Counted from the first letter of the stretch, positions 1 through 14,362 are shown. The stretch is DNA of 64,000 bases from Lingula anatina (GCF_001039355.2 NW_019775804.1:1-64000); one strand, 5' to 3'. Notes: generated from the letters alone by a model not told the origin. Made by a program: numbers and translations.

Positions 1-3000
1 AAAAATGTAAGATACATTTCCTTTTTATAAGAAAATGAAAACATAAATAGGAAGGTATATCAAAACATTCACAAAGTTGTAATTGAAAACCCTGCTTAAA
101 TGTACACTTATAGAAATTAAGTGCCACAAAACTTGCTTGTTTCCAAAATGGGGGGAAATGCAAAAATCAAAATATAGCCATGTATTTATCCAGTATTGCC
201 ATGCTGTCCTCATCAATAAATCATGGCTTTGCTAATGTCTAAATAAATGAAGCAAAAATCAAACACTTTTTATCTCAACGAAACCATAAATATACTCAAA
301 GCATCTGTTTGCACTAAACATTTCTCTTTCACTGTGGAGTAAAAAAATCAATAACAATCTCCCCTCTCGTTATCTCTTTATAAAAAGCTGCTATGATTAA
401 GCAGCCAAGTGGTGTATAAATCAATAAAACATTTTCCATCACCGTCCATGCATTGCACTTAACGCTAGAAAGTGCAAGGGAAAAAATCTAGACACTATAA
501 ATAATTATGAATATAGATTGGTTCCCTTTCATTTTGTGATGCATGCATACTAGTATGCTATCCATTTGGAGATAAAAGTTACAGGATAAAAGAGTTGGTA
601 ATGGAAAAATGTAGATTTGCAAAATTTGCAAGTCTGGAATGTCTCTAATGCTTATCATTACCTGCATGATCACCTATAGGTACAGGGATTTGTGGTGGGG
701 GGGGGGGGGGGGGGGGACACCAATAATTGCCTCCTCCAGATCAACCAGTACTGACACACTCCTATACATAATATTGATCTCCATAACCACTGCTTATTAA
801 TAGCTACAAGCAGTCAATGCTAGAACCAGATTTTTGTGGAAGGGGGGGGGGGACGCCCCTCACATTGGCCAACTGTGATGCACCTCTCAAAGCATTAAGT
901 ATGTATATGCACATTGCTATATGATCCAGCACATGAAGCTTTCACGTTTTTCACATGATGACATGAACCATTTCTTCTTTGTTATTCAACCACTTTCTTC
1001 ATCAAAAGTTGCCATAATGCATAAAATGAACACTGACAAAATAAACTAGCTCTTTCTTGAACAATTCAGACATAAAACAGACCCCCACTGCACCAGTGTC
1101 TATTTATCCCAACAGCTTGGCTTTCAGCTTGAAATAGGACTTGATAGCAAAAGCTCTCATTTCCTATGGGATTGATAATTAACTCAAGATCAGTGTCTCT
1201 GTGAAGCAATAAGGATATCAATTAATACAATCCTGAACAGAATTCACAGACTTCATCAAAATATCTACATCAATATGGTATGCAGTATCATCTTAATGAG
1301 CCCTTGATTGAAAACATCTTTGTCTTCATCAAGTCTGTTATCAGCAAAGAACTCTTCATTCTACATATTCCCATCCCCAGTCCTTAATTTTCCATAAAAT
1401 CGAAATCAAGTCATATTTATCGGATGATGAGTACAAGTTATTTAGATCTTATTAGGAGATCAATCTTCATTCCCATGTCCCCCAAGACTATATACATGTA
1501 CACTCACTTCATACGTTTCCTAATAGCTTATTATCTTTGAAACACAGTATTGGCAAGCTAGATTTTACTCAGAATGTGAAAGTGCACTTATTTTAGGCAT
1601 TCTCAATGCTTTGATTTTAGAGAATTATTTCAGCTTTTTTCTTTCTTTTTTTAACATCTGCTCATACCTACAAAGTAGTACACTGCTGACAACTAATTCC
1701 TCTTACTTTTGAATAAGTTTTCACTTTTTTGTGGGGGAGACATTTTGTTGCTTTTTCTTCACTTAATCTGTCAATCTACCAGTGATGTTATGCAACCCCC
1801 CTCCCCCTCCTGCGCAGAATCTACCCATCATTTACACTGCCAATGTTTTTATAATATCCATTTCCCAAGCTAAATATTTGATTTTGCTGAGTTGCCTAGA
1901 AACATTATTATTTTAGCTGAGAACGAGATACATTTACAAAGTGACTATCAAAACCTGAACCATGGGGTAGGATTAATAAGATAACTTAGGTGGAAAGATG
2001 GTCTCAATTTTAAGACTGGAAATTCTAGTCTACTTTTGGTCAAGATAAAGTATTATAGTACATGCACAGTGTACATGTAATAGTTCACTTAGATAAGTCC
2101 TATTATATAAACATAGATTCAAGGTTTCTTTAAAGTTTATTCAAGTGAAGTGCAAAAAAGCAGACAATAACTTTCTAGAAAGTTTAAAACAATTTTCAAC
2201 TGAGACTCTTCTGGTAAGCTGGGCTCTGGTTAACTTCAACTGATGTAAAAAAAATGGCACATACAGAAAGTAGTCTTTTCAGCACAGTTAGCCAAATTTA
2301 TTTCAGTACAAATATGGGCCTCTGAGTTGTAAAAAAGATTAAAAAAGGACACTATGAAAACATAAGTCACATCCATCCCATCGTGAAATATCAGGCATAG
2401 CTGACAAAAATTTTCATTAGATGTCAAATTCCAACATCATTAAAATTCATCATCAGTGGATTGGTTGTCATTGGTCAGGAACACTAACAGAATATATACC
2501 TTGATATCTGAGAAAAACATGGCTGCTTAAATTTTTGTGAAAATCAATCTTTTGTCTACATAAACAGACAATATCACTTCATGTACTAGTAATGACAATT
2601 TGAATTCAAGGTTATTCTGGATAACAACAACAATGGCAAATCTCTATGCAATGCCAAATTGCTACCCTATTTGTTCCTAACTGCAATTTGAAATTAAATG
2701 TGGGTTATTATTATTATTATTTCAGCTTTATATATGTACAACAGATAAAAGGACAGCATGTTTTGTACATGATGACATCTTTTATGTTAAACACCGAAAA
2801 GGAGAATCTCCAAATGGTCATGACTATTCCATAGGAAATGATATATATAAGAAATACCCCACAGCTATCACTATTCAACAAGAGATGAGATAGAGATAAA
2901 ACCATACCAATAACACTAGGCTATATAATAATAATCACTGGGTTTTACAGGCAGCTTAACCTGACAGCAACTTATCACATTCATCAGTTGAAGTTTAAAC

Positions 3001-3006
3001 ACATAC
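1..3006 (-). other. Intron 2 of the SH3BP5-like gene (5' part); no coding exon seen
   Basis: AT-rich, non-coding sequence downstream of the exon 2 donor. It contains a 20-base G run (697-716) and a second G run (842-852). No segment resembles the next conserved SH3BP5 coiled-coil exon on the minus strand, so the intron exceeds 3 kb. Short open frames here have no splice context or recognisable protein. Confidence 0.6.
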
Positions 3007-6000
3007 CTCTAGTTCTATGTCTAATCTGTTGATGTTGTCTGCTGCCTTGTTGAGTTTTTCCAGTTCAATCTGAAAATAAACAAAGTTTGATAAAACACTG
3101 GCTATATATAACATATCTAACAGGAAAATATGAATCTCCTACATCAACCCTTCATTCTGATGATTTGTAGAAGATATTTCTCGAAGTGATTAATAATAAT
3201 AAATTATAAGAAGAACAGCACAGTGCAAAAAGCATTAGTATCAATCTAGTAAAATCCATAATAGGTACATGTATAAAAGATATTAAATAATCATTGATAT
3301 CTGTTGTGATTTTTATACTACTAGTACGTATACATGTATGTATCAGACATCACATTAATGTCTTGGAAATTGGACAACACCAATGAAGGGCAATCCAAGT
3401 CACAAGTGGTACATCTAATCACATGAATTAAATTGTATTTTGTATTAAAAATTGCGTTCTGGATACATTTCAATAAATCTGCCTTCCCTTCTGAACTAAG
3501 TCCAAATCTGGCAATTAAGACCTAGTACAACCAAACATCAACTGCCACATAACACTTGGTTAATGAGCAGTTCAATCAACCTGACATTGCATACTAAGTG
3601 AAAATTACCAGAGAACCTCTCCATGTAATAGCTTAGTATGCATATCACTAGTCGACATAGAGTTTGCTCATGGACCTAGCCCTCATTAATTACTGTGTAC
3701 ATGTGTCTGTATCCTGGTTCACAGACCAGTTTTATATCTCTGACTTAAATATATACTAAACAGCAGCCAATGTGCATCAATATGGATTGTATTCAGTTAT
3801 AAAAGGCTTTTTTTGTACCTTTTTGTTTAAAAAAGAATAATGTGGAAATAACAGGTGGTTACCAAGACCTAAATTTAAATTTAAAATGACAGCATTCCTT
3901 TCTAGTAGCCTTTACTGACTTTTGTAAATTTATGTCATTCCACAATATTTTCCTTTCTCTCACATTCCTTTTACCCTCTGTAAAACATTTTAGCATCTTT
4001 GTAACTACTGAATAAAATTTAAAAGAGTAAACCATACTGCTTAGTTTACTTTCTCTTCTAACTGTATTGAAGCGTAGAAAAAAAGTGCACAGCCACTTGG
4101 TCTCATATGCACGAAACTCAATGACAAATGTGCACTACATATTTACTTATTTATTTATATCTATTTTTTAATATATCTTACTTCATTTTATTATTTTTTC
4201 TTTGCATAGCGCAAATTCTTGACATTTTGGACCTGGGACTACAGCCCTGTACATGTCACATTATATTTATTGCTCTATGTCAAAAAACATTACTGTCCTT
4301 CTTTAAAACTTCTCTTGTAAAATATTCCAAAAATTCTTCTTATTTTGTTCAATATAAAGAAAAAAAGGTCAAAGTTTCACCAGCAACTGTTGGGATGGGC
4401 AGTTTTGTCACATGAGTGCACCTTAGACTTCCACCAGATGTTCAATCTATGGTTGTTTGGAACCTGGCGAATGAAAAATGGGGGTCACTTCTAAGTTGAC
4501 AGGTCAGAAAATAGGGGGTATTTTTTATGACAGTGTATCACAGACCAATATTAAACAGTGCTCCTAAAGAAAACCGTGTATACTCTCCATGTTTGCAAGT
4601 GTATAAATAAGCATAGTCTTAACTAAAAAATTTCCCTGTCTTTAAAAAATAAAATCTGTTGTAACAACATATTATTGTATTGGTTGTATTGGGTGTATTC
4701 CAAGTTACTGACTCAGGCACATACCAATCTATACACTGCAAGTACAATTTCACTCAATCGACTAAAACAATGCCTCCAAGATTATGTAATATTTATGGTC
4801 AAATTGCTTTTTAAATAAAGAAGTGGCTAATCTTGTTTATATTCATTCTAAATAGACTGTGTTAGGATCATATGAAAGCTTTTAAACTAAAACTCAATGT
4901 TCTGACTGGATAATGAGTCCTACATGTAGTTTAAAGGTATGATAATGGCAACATCCTGAAATTACAGCAATGTCCTAAAAAAAAAAAAAATGAAAAAAGA
5001 AAGATTTTGCATTTGCTTCATTGGAACAAAGATAAGATATCCATCAAATAGATTTTTCTTATTTTTCAACTGAATGTGTCCCGCAAAATTCCAAATCTTG
5101 TTTATCCTGTAATCTGAATTGCATGTGATATGTGTTCAACTGTCAAGTTGCAGCACATAAAGTGTTCAAAGCAAGGTTATTAAAAGCTTGAAGACCATGT
5201 AATGTCTCCTGCTATCACTAAATTCAATTTCCTTGTTCACTTTTGTAAACCAAAAATCAAAAGATTACAATATACAGTAACAAACACCAGTTACTAATTT
5301 TTTGATTGAGATATGTGACATGTTTTAAAAACATTAAAATAGTTTCATTTGAAAACAAACAAGATTTTTGTCTTCATTTTGTTTTAATTTGTTGGGTTTG
5401 GCTTTATATGAAAACCATGAAATTTGAAAGTAAAACATTTCAGAATTTAATTACTACACTACAGGGACAAAAACTTGTCAAAATACTGTATTTTTCATAT
5501 TATGTCAAAAGCAAACAATTTATCCAGCTGACAACTCTAAAAATAAAAAATGTACTTCGTCAGCAAAAACTTTCAAATGTCAGTTTCCCCATACAAGCAG
5601 AGATGATTCAATTACATTGTATAAAACTTGAACTTAAGAACTCGCAGAGCAGAAGTACTAACTTAGTGACTGGACGGGTTAGATCCGGGCTCTATATTTT
5701 AGTGGTAGAGCACTTGCACTGAAGGCGAGCGTCTCGGGTTCGATCCCGCGTCTTGTCAGCTGTTTTCCCCCAAATCGGTACTCTTGTCACTACTTGTTCA
5801 TGAAAATTTCCCACTATCTAAAACTGGCTGTCTAAAACTAGCAGAACGGCATATGTCAAAGATGCATATGCAAAAACAAAATTGTGATTAACAATATTTT
5901 GCCTTTTTACCTTTAGGAACAGAACATTTCTTTTATTTTAAGCGTCTCAAATTACCTGTATCCGCGGATCAAGCTCGTCGTCATCCAATACTTCATTTTC

Positions 6001-6030
6001 TTCAGCCACCTCAGATTCTTCCACCTCCAT
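3007..6030 (-). CDS. SH3BP5L: SH3BP5/SH3BP5L-like RAB11 GEF, first two coding exons (partial)
   Basis: Two exons on the minus strand join in frame. Exon 1 (5956-6030, 25 codons) starts with ATG at 6030 and is an acidic N-terminus ending LDPRIQ, followed by donor gtaatt. Exon 2 (3007-3069, 21 codons) reads IELEKLNKAADNINRLDIEL and ends at donor gtatgt. Acidic stretch, DPRIQ, ELEKLN, then NINR is the N-terminal signature of the SH3BP5 family, just before its long antiparallel coiled coil. Known for the family: SH3BP5 and worm REI-1 are exchange factors for RAB11 on recycling endosomes, and SH3BP5 also binds BTK and JNK. The rest of the coiled coil and the C-terminus are not in 1-3006 and must lie beyond the left edge. 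The sequence cannot separate SH3BP5 from SH3BP5L; invertebrates usually have one member. Confidence 0.85.
3070..5955 (-). other. Intron 1 of the SH3BP5-like gene
   Basis: 2.9 kb between the two phase-0 coding exons. Apart from the tRNA-like repeat at 5688-5755, only AT-rich unique-looking sequence was seen. The 138-codon frame at 5306-5722 has no coding signature and runs into the tRNA-like repeat. Confidence 0.65.
5688..5755 (+). repeat. tRNA-derived SINE head or tRNA pseudogene
   Basis: A Pol III type 2 internal promoter is visible: an A-box-like tagtggtagagc at 5700-5711 and a B-box gttcgatcc (matches GWTCRANNC) at 5738-5746, correctly spaced. A 5-bp anticodon-like stem (cttgc/gcgag) encloses a 7-base loop, but the base before the would-be anticodon is C rather than T. 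The T-stem pairs fully only with a 6-base loop, and no clean acceptor stem is seen. This fits a degenerate tRNA-derived SINE head better than a working tRNA gene. Confidence 0.6.
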
Positions 6031-6200
6031 GATGGATTGGAAGTATCGTGACCTCTCGCGACCTCTCGCGTCCAAAAAGAAACTTCTCCATTTCTGGGAC
6101 AATTACTTATGTAAACTCATTTTGTTTAATGTAATGACTTTTCTGTAGGTCGAATACCAAGTAATTTACCATTTAGACATTTGTGTACAACTTGTCTTCC
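6031..6200. promoter_or_regulatory. Head-to-head promoter region, SH3BP5-like (-) and GULP1 (+)
   Basis: The SH3BP5-like start codon at 6030 (minus) and a probable non-coding first exon of GULP1 ending at 6383 (plus) point away from each other, with at most a few hundred bases between. This is locally less AT-rich than the flanks and has a perfect short direct repeat of cgacctctcg (about 6051-6071). No TATA box was recognised. Promoter function is inferred from gene arrangement. Confidence 0.45.
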
Positions 6201-6383
6201 TGATGAATTCCGTTTAATTAAGGTTACTAATTTCTCCGGTAGTCGGCGCTGTGCAGTTCCCGTCAGTCGCCGTCTACTAGGTGCAAGGTACGAGGAAGAA
6301 ACCACCTACTTTCAAAGTAGGAGTGACCGGAGTAAATTTAAGGAAAGCGAGAGTGACTTGTACCGTCCGTATTTCTTTACAAG
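6200..6383 (+). other. GULP1: Probable non-coding first exon of GULP1
   Basis: A relatively GC-rich stretch ends in a strong donor, CAAG|gtaagt, with the last exon base at 6383. There is no convincing long reading frame. The 5' limit is a guess. It is assigned to GULP1 because that is the next plus-strand gene and its first coding exon at 18322 has an acceptor, so a 5' exon must exist upstream. Confidence 0.45.
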
Positions 6384-9109
6384 GTAAGTGGATAGTGATG
6401 CAAAGTCGATGACATTTTTGCATTTCAGTGTCGTAGAGAAATTCGATTTAAATCTAGTCTAAATTACTACAAAATGACAAGATATGGTTCTTGCCTTAGG
6501 CTTTGTTTTCTACATCGATGTAATTAGTTACTTAACAACGGGATAAGTATGAAAATATCACGTTAATTTTGTCACACGTAAGACATCAAAGCTGTTGCAA
6601 ATTAATTTTTAACTCTGAACCCTAGTAATTGGCCAGGATTGGGCACTTGACTTGCACTTGACCATAGCTGACACTGAAATATTTATGAAATGTCCTTGCA
6701 CAGCTAAAGAAGTTTGTTTTCGTGATGACCAGCTTCCATATCTAATCTGCATGGTCACAGAGCACATAGTGCAGTTAGTTCATTGTACGAAGTATGAAAT
6801 TATGGTTTGTGGACCCTGTGTTACATCAGTGTACAAGGTGATCAGGACGTGTGTTTGCAGCAGACTCAAGACGTGTGCAAACAAACATAGTTGTAACTCT
6901 CTTGACCCCTCCCCCTTGCTTGACCTCATTTCACTACTCACACATATGGGTCATAAAGTAGAACTTTGTTTGAACAGCTTCAGTTAATTTTTAATTGAAT
7001 AATGGTTGATAATCAATCAGAACAATTAACAATCATTTATCAACAAAAAAAGTGTATAATTTAATTACGATTAAATCCATCACTTATAGATAATGGACTT
7101 TATATAAGCTCTGGCTACTTGTATATGTATTAGATTTTCTTAGTACAACTAGCCCAAAAGTGCAATAGAAAATTGTGAAAGATGATAGAGATGTGAACCA
7201 AATGGAACCCCTCGAGGCAAATCATTTTAAAATGCAGTGGAGTTACAGTTGACAAAGTACTTTTAAAATAGCATGGTTTACCAACCACCGCTAATGTAAA
7301 GCTGGTACGTTTGTAACGAACTCTTGTATGCAACGAGGAAGATATGAAAATTCTAATCATGATTACATTGATGTTTTTTGTCAATTTGCGTCATGAAAAA
7401 CATCAATTACCACACCTCCACATTAAAGAAGACATCTAAATGTTATAAAATGTCCTTAGATGTAGAGCAGCAATATTGCCGTGAAGAGCAAGTGAAGGGT
7501 GAGAATTCTCGTATTTGGGTTATCAACAAAAGCCATGCAAAATTATAGAACCTATTAGTGTATTATAGACCTTGTAGGAGATAGGGAAGGGGGAGAAAGG
7601 TGAAAAAAGTTTTTTTAGGGAGGAAAATATCCACTGTCAATTACAATTTGCTCTAGGCTTTATGCCATTTTTCAAATTTTGCCCAATAAGGGAAAAGGAG
7701 TCCTCTTAAATTGAAATTGCTGGCCATATGTCTGTAGTTAGCCCTGAAAACTAGGATGTTCAAAATGCCATCCACACGCAGTAACACCATACCAGGGTAT
7801 ATGTGCTGTTTCATCTCTGTTAAGACTTGTCATGAAACCTGATGCCTCCGGGTCATTTACCTGCTCAGGTGTTCTGGGGTAAACATTCTTTTAAGACTTT
7901 GTAATAGATGGTGGTGAATTGACCTACATCAACCATGAGGTGAGGGTCCTATCCCCCTGGGGGCTGGATGGAACTTCCTTGCCAATGCAAATGTATATTA
8001 TTATCGAGAGTAGTCGATTTTTGTTCTGTCATCTGATGTAGTGGTTACAGGGTAGATATCATGTAAAGGGGTTTTTAGTTCAGCAAGTCCCTTGTTACAG
8101 AAGAAATGGTAATCAGATACCTGTCAGCACGATATTTTGTAATGAGTTGAAATAAGAGAGCAAAAAAAAAAAAAAAAGAGATTAAGCTTGCAGAGAGTTT
8201 CAACCTGTTTGTAAATGTCACCAAACCGTCTGTTCTTTCTTACTTCCTCGTTCCATGCCTGTTATTTTACTGATCACTACTAGGATAATTGAGAATTCCT
8301 ATAGAAGAATGCTTTACATAAACATTCTACCATTTTTGTCAGATATGGAAAGAATTTGCCATGCTTTCAAGTGAAAAACTTAAATAATTTCAAACAAATA
8401 TTGGCATCACTATGTAGCATATTAGATTTTTTGCCAAATTCAAAACTTTGATTCAGTTCAATTTGTCCAGTTGAGAAAATATTTTTTTCTTAAATTGTCC
8501 AGATATTAGTTTGAAAAAAATTATAAAATAAAAAATATTTACCAAGGTTTATTTTAACACGTGGAACAGAATTATAGCACATAGCAAAGCTAGTTAGTAA
8601 TGGTAGGGTGTGTTCCCACATTCAAATTTGTGGTTTTTGTCTGTTTATCTCTTCAGTGCATTGCTTTTAAAGTAAGAAGGGAACAAGGAAACCATATTAG
8701 CTAAAGTGTATGCCCTCTCATACAAATACATCACTTATCTCAGTAATGGAGCTAAATGTGTTGAAAAATTAAACATTTTCAATGTACTCTTAACTTAGGC
8801 TTCACTTGCAATGATGTGGGATAGAATGCATAGTAACTAGTCCGTCTTTATGAAACTATTGTTTAATGAACAAAATCTGTCCCATAAACAAAACTATTAA
8901 ATCCTCTTTACAGGTTGCTAATCACCCATTCACCTTTCCTTAATTCTGTTTAATTGCCCATAAACATGTTCAATGTGTTGATCATGATGTTTGTATTAAA
9001 AACGCGCGCACGAAAAGTGTACTAGTAATTATATAAGCAGTTTGCACTTTTGTCATATTGAGGAGTGCAGCATTTCATTGCCATTTTCAGTCTTTATTTT
9101 GAAATAATG

Positions 9110-9262
9110 ATATAGGTATATAACTAGATTTCTAATTAATAATTTGTAGGTATACAAAGTTCTAGATTTCAATTAATCATTTATAGGTATATGACTAGAT
9201 TTCAAATTAATAATTTATAGGTGTATAACTAGATTTCAAATTAATAATTAATAATAATAGGC
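9110..9262. repeat. AT-rich tandem repeat, about four degenerate ~40-base units
   Basis: The phrase ataggtatataactagattt followed by an aattaataatt-type tail recurs about four times with small changes (starts near 9112, 9146, 9184 and 9219). It lies in the GULP1 5' intron. No function is suggested. Confidence 0.7.
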
Positions 9263-11856
9263 ATATAACTAAAGTGTAGAGAGTAAAGTTGTCGGTATTG
9301 ATTCAGATGAGATATATGGGTGTTTTATTAATGCCCCATACCCCCCCCCCCCCCCCACATGGAGCTGCACTCCTACAGCACCTATATTTTCTGACTTTCT
9401 TTTTTAGAAATGATCTGTCTTCATCCTTGATACCTGTGGTCTGAACTCCTTATGTTACGCGTGGCTGGGCAGCCTTATGGTGTGATATAAGACAAAGATA
9501 AGGCTCATATTTGAAGTTACTAATCCCAGTGGCACCCAAGAACACAAAACTTTTGCTGATTTTTTAGTACAACCAAACAGCATCAAGCAGATATAGTAGG
9601 CGATATATATATATATATATTTACCCAATTTTGCACTTTAAAAAAGCTACAGTGAAAAGGTAGTGCGTCTCGTTTGAGATAGAGGATGTAACCCTTGACA
9701 TATTTCACGTCTGTTTCATCGTTTGAGTGTTCAGTATAGAAAGAGTTTTCCATTGTATTGGTTTTAAAACCCCAGAATATTGACCATTATTTGAGGAACT
9801 ACATGTAGTATGTTTACAACCATACATTGCCTGCATGGAGTGGTGATAAATTCACACCCAAATTAACATTAAAAAACTAAGAGACTTGTTCTGATTGACA
9901 GAGCAATCTCAATTAAACAAGACCAAATGGCAATGCTCTCTATCTTTTGAAAAGCATTTACTAGTAAGAAAAAACTGATCTGTTTTGTTGTTTTTGGCTT
10001 GACCTTGACTTACTGTCTTACATCTGTGAAGAATTTTAACAGTTGTATAGCATGCAGTAAAATATTTGCAGCTCTATAAAAAAACTACTACACAGGAGAA
10101 ATTGTATAACATTTGAGATGTATTTATTTGATTAATGCTACCAACTCTGCTTAAATACTAGTACTTACTAGTATAGGTGTTTAAAAATTTTGGGATAGAT
10201 GCTAGAAAAACAGTATCTGTTTATATTAATTTGTATATCCTATGATGAATTATTATCCATTAAAATAATTTTGAAATTTTTCAGGATTGAGGTTTAAGAA
10301 TATATCTTGGCAATGTACAAGTATTACAATTATCATCACAGTGACAATATCAAAAGTGATAGAATTTATATATTATATTTATGAATCTTAGTGTATGTTG
10401 AAGATAAATTCATGACAACTGTTTTCATGGTTTTAGTTGCATGTGAATAGTTACTAAAGAAAATAATTTAGAAAAGAGAAGTGAAGAGCAAAAAAATACG
10501 TTGTGTCATTTTACATATTAACATGAATTTACAGAAAAATCAAAATAATCAAAATATATTTTCTAAAAAAGGGCTGCTGAAATAATGGTAACACAACCCC
10601 ATTCAAACATTCTCTTTATTGTAGTAGACCACACATATTATCTGATAATGTTATCAAAAAAAATTTCCCCCATTGAAAACTCACCATCTCCAAGGCATGT
10701 CCCAGTTATGATAATCGTCCTCAGAGAACCAGGCAGTGCCAGGGTCTGAGACCCTGTTCCTCCTGGTACAGCGCCACCGTGGACGGCATTTCAGGACAAA
10801 AAACAACTTATTTTACTTTAATATGGGGTTATGTCCAGGACAGCAATGCTAGGATTAAATTAACTTTAAAATGGTGCGTGTGTAAGGAAAGATAGGAGAA
10901 CTGAGTTGACAGGTTTCAGGAAGTAAAATATATACAGACTTCAGTCTGTCTATGGATGATACTCAGGTGAGGATTACCAGACAGGTATTTACATACACAA
11001 GTACTGTATGCACCACTGGGAGCAATACTTAGTCTATTTCTTTATTCATATACTTATTTATTCATTAATTTTTTGTGGTTATTAGGTCAAGTCAGTCTTG
11101 AGGGTAACTAGTGCAATATAGGATTACAACCATGAAAACTAATAGTTCTTGTCTTTTATTGACTAATCTTTTGTATGTTGCTGTTCTTTTTAAAAGCAGT
11201 TACTGTAGGGGATATTGTGTAGGAACCATTGCCCCATTCTGCAAAAATAAATCTAAAGAGATAAATAAAATAAACAAATAAGAATTTGAGTGGCCTGGAA
11301 CATCACAGTTCAGGAGGCCATGGATATATGAAACAATGATGAAAGGTAATACCAGGGACATGGGGGCACTTGTTGTTACTGGGCATATTATATATTATAT
11401 TGTAAATCTCTTCTTCATGTATATATTAAAAAAAAACTGTGTGACCCCTTGGGACTTCAGGATGTGAAGGAAAGACTGGGGAAGAAGTATGATCATCTTA
11501 TTTCTCCACTGATTATTAGTTATCACATTTTGGGACCAACGTGACACTCCATGTTAATACCAATTCCTTTTGCCCTATTGAGAGTTTGGGAAGGTTTTAT
11601 ATATATATATAGTTGAGGAGGTTTCCTCTGCTTCCCACTATAATTAAGTGTCTGCAGTGCCTGTCCCGCCATGACACTGCTTGCTCTAGGGTTTTACACT
11701 CCAGTATACGTAGATGTACACATAAACACAGAGTGCAGTTTTAAGGGACTGTCCCAGAGATCAAAATGAGGCTGGTTGGGTGGGGGGGGGGGGGGGGGAG
11801 GGGGGGGGGGAGGTGATGCCATTTATGTGATCATGCCCTGGTGAGGAAAGTTGATG

Positions 11857-11859
11857 CTT

Positions 11860-11918
<59 letters not shown>

Positions 11919-11920
11919 TT
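11857..11920. repeat. (TTTA)n microsatellite, ~16 units
   Basis: Perfect tetranucleotide array of TTTA, in the GULP1 5' intron. Confidence 0.95.
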
Positions 11921-13630
11921 ACAGGAAACACAAAGGTTACTTAAGGTGAAAGGATTTCCATAAATTATAACTCATTTAAGATAAATTGTATAATTGTTAA
12001 TTATTGCTTCAGATATATAGATATTTATATATAGTTTTGACTTAAATGTGTCTTAAAACAAACTCACTAGTGAACAGAAGATATATCATACATTAACCTC
12101 TTCAAACTAGGAAGTGTGGTTTGTCTGTTTATCTTTTATGAATATGTTACTAGAATAAACAATGCACAATGTTTAAACTGCTTGCTCAGTGATTATTACA
12201 TTGAAGCAGGCTACTTGAGATAATACTTGTTTACAAGACCAATATTTCTTGCTTGAAAACCAAGAGAGGTATTCGCCACAAATATTAGAAGGGCATATTT
12301 TATAGTTTATCTCTAGCAAGGAGTGAGTACTACATATATATATTTTTGTGCAGTATTTATAAACAAGCCTTAGTTTTAGAAGTCTGTACCCTGTACTAGG
12401 GAGTCTCAAAGTTGGGTGGAGACTTATTGTCAGTACTTATGAAGTTCAGGATGGATGAACACTTTTATGATTGTCTGATATAAAGTCACACATATGATAA
12501 CTTTAACAATGGTAGATATTATTATTCATTTTGGGCAAGTTATCAGTGACCCTGAGTGGAGATAGTGTGCAAGGAATCTATGGTGATATTGTGTCCTTTA
12601 CCTCCTTCTGTATACTATAGTCGACTTGATTTCAGAACCTGAATCAAATCTTGTGTCCGATCATACCTTTTCTGGCCAAAAGGGCAGTTCCTTTGAACCC
12701 CTGCCCCCCCCCCCCATACCCCCCACCCCCTGTTTTGTTCTTCCACTCAAACTATACACAACACTTTGAGTCAATATAACGTGATGTTTATATATTATTA
12801 CATGCACACAGAATTCTTAGATTCCTGCCAAAGCTTGAGATCTATAATCAGGTACATAATTCATTAGCCATATAAATTGGATGAAGGTGAAACAGCAGGT
12901 GCCTTAAGTCTATAGCTAAGAGACTACTCTGAGCTCATTTAAATGAGCTGAATATCAGACTAAAGCTAGATATATTCCATTTTGCCCAAAGAAAATGTGA
13001 AAAATACCACAATTTTTGCTGATATTGACTTATGGAGGGAAAAATTGATTTGTCTTTGTCTGAATAAAGTTACTGAGGAAGTCCTGTAGCTATTGTAAAT
13101 ATTTAGCATTATACTCAGCTATTGTATCATTATTCTGTAAAGTAGACCAAATTACAATGTAATGACATCAAATCCTGACAGATATCTTTGTGTAGACCTG
13201 ACATGTTGTCATAGCAACAGGTGATTGTTGGTAAACAGATTTGACTTGGCTTTAGCTATATAATTCAGGGTGAAGATTCAACTCTCACTTGCAGTGGATA
13301 AATTTCTTTTCTTGCCTGTAAGTAGAGATAGCTTGAGTTCCACTTCCTGACCATTTCTTCCTAAAAAACAGTCTAATCAACTGTGTCATTTTCAACAAGA
13401 AGTTCTTCAAATTTTCTGTGGAAGAGGAATGGGGGGGGGGGGGGATTGATTTCTGTTACATCTGTAACCTTGTTCCCACTGTTTCTTGGCAGAAACTCCA
13501 AATCTGATTTCTTTGACTGATGTTTGAAGAATTTATTCCTAATTTTTCCATCAATTCAGTCACTGTAATATTCCCAACTTGGGGGGGGGGGGGGGGGGGA
13601 AATCTGAACCCGGAATAAAAAAACTATCAA

Positions 13631-13722
13631 ATATAGTTTTTAATGATAAAGCATGAGATTACTGAGAAAGTATTCAATATAGTTTTTAATGATAAAACAT
13701 GAGATTATTGAGAAAGTATTCA
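13631..13722. repeat. 46-base tandem duplication
   Basis: Two adjacent 46-base units (13631-13676, 13677-13722) beginning atatagttttta and ending gagaaagtattca, differing at about two positions. Intronic, apparently recent. Confidence 0.85.
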
Positions 13723-14362
13723 GAGTGTATAGATCTGCCTATGTTATCTAGATAGATGTAGGTAGTGTAACAGATAGGAAGTGTACAAGGTGCACTATGT
13801 TATCACCAATGAATCATAACTGAGAGAGTTGAGGACTGGAGGAGGTGGATATTTTCTCATTAGACACTGAGTGTGAGGACAAGGTACCACTTACTACTAC
13901 AATATCATATTGTATCGGTGTGGGTTGCTGTATGCTTGGGTTATTTTTGGAAATTATTTTGAGATTTTGTCATGAAATTGTCATGATCTGGCTATAGCCC
14001 TAGTGTGAAATTTGAAAAGACTGTTTGAAGGTATAGCTAGAAGGGAAATCGAAGTAGGTTTAGTAATGTAGTGGTTTTGATTTGGGGGTAGGGGTGAGTG
14101 GGGGGGGGAGGGGGCAAGTCTGAGAGTTAGGAAGGGAAAGACAAAATGGCTGTTGTGGAGGAGGTTGTGGTTGTAGTGATAACAATAGCAGTAACAGCAC
14201 TTTAACAGTACCAGGTACAACAGATATATATATATTGTAGTTGTACTTGGTATTGGTAGTTGTAGCACTGAGTAGGAGGCAATGACAGTCTGGGAAAAAT
14301 ATCAAGAGGTTTTGAAAAAGATTTTGTAAAAAATAATAAAATGATATATTTTTTATTTTCAG

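Larger units (their letters stand above)
6384..14362 (+). other. GULP1 5' intron, about 8 kb, repeat-rich
   Basis: No coding exon was seen. It holds poly-C (9341-9356), a roughly 40-base tandem repeat (9110-9262), a TA run (about 9604-9620), a poly-G block (11782-11810), a TTTA tetranucleotide array (11857-11920), G runs (13432-13444, 13581-13599) and a 46-base tandem duplication (13631-13722). Apparent frames such as 6652-6987 lack codon or splice support. Confidence 0.5.

Noticed and set aside
5306-5722. 138-codon plus-strand frame
   Set aside because: Low-complexity Lys/Leu/Ile composition, no recognisable protein, inside an intron of the opposite-strand gene, and its end overlaps a tRNA-derived repeat.
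5688-5755. Functional tRNA gene
   Set aside because: A and B boxes are present but the anticodon loop lacks the usual T33, the T-arm needs a short loop and no acceptor stem pairs; called a tRNA-derived repeat instead.
6652-6987. 111-codon frame with several Cys residues in the GULP1 5' intron
   Set aside because: No splice context in phase, no family resemblance, and no promoter; a chance open frame is more likely.
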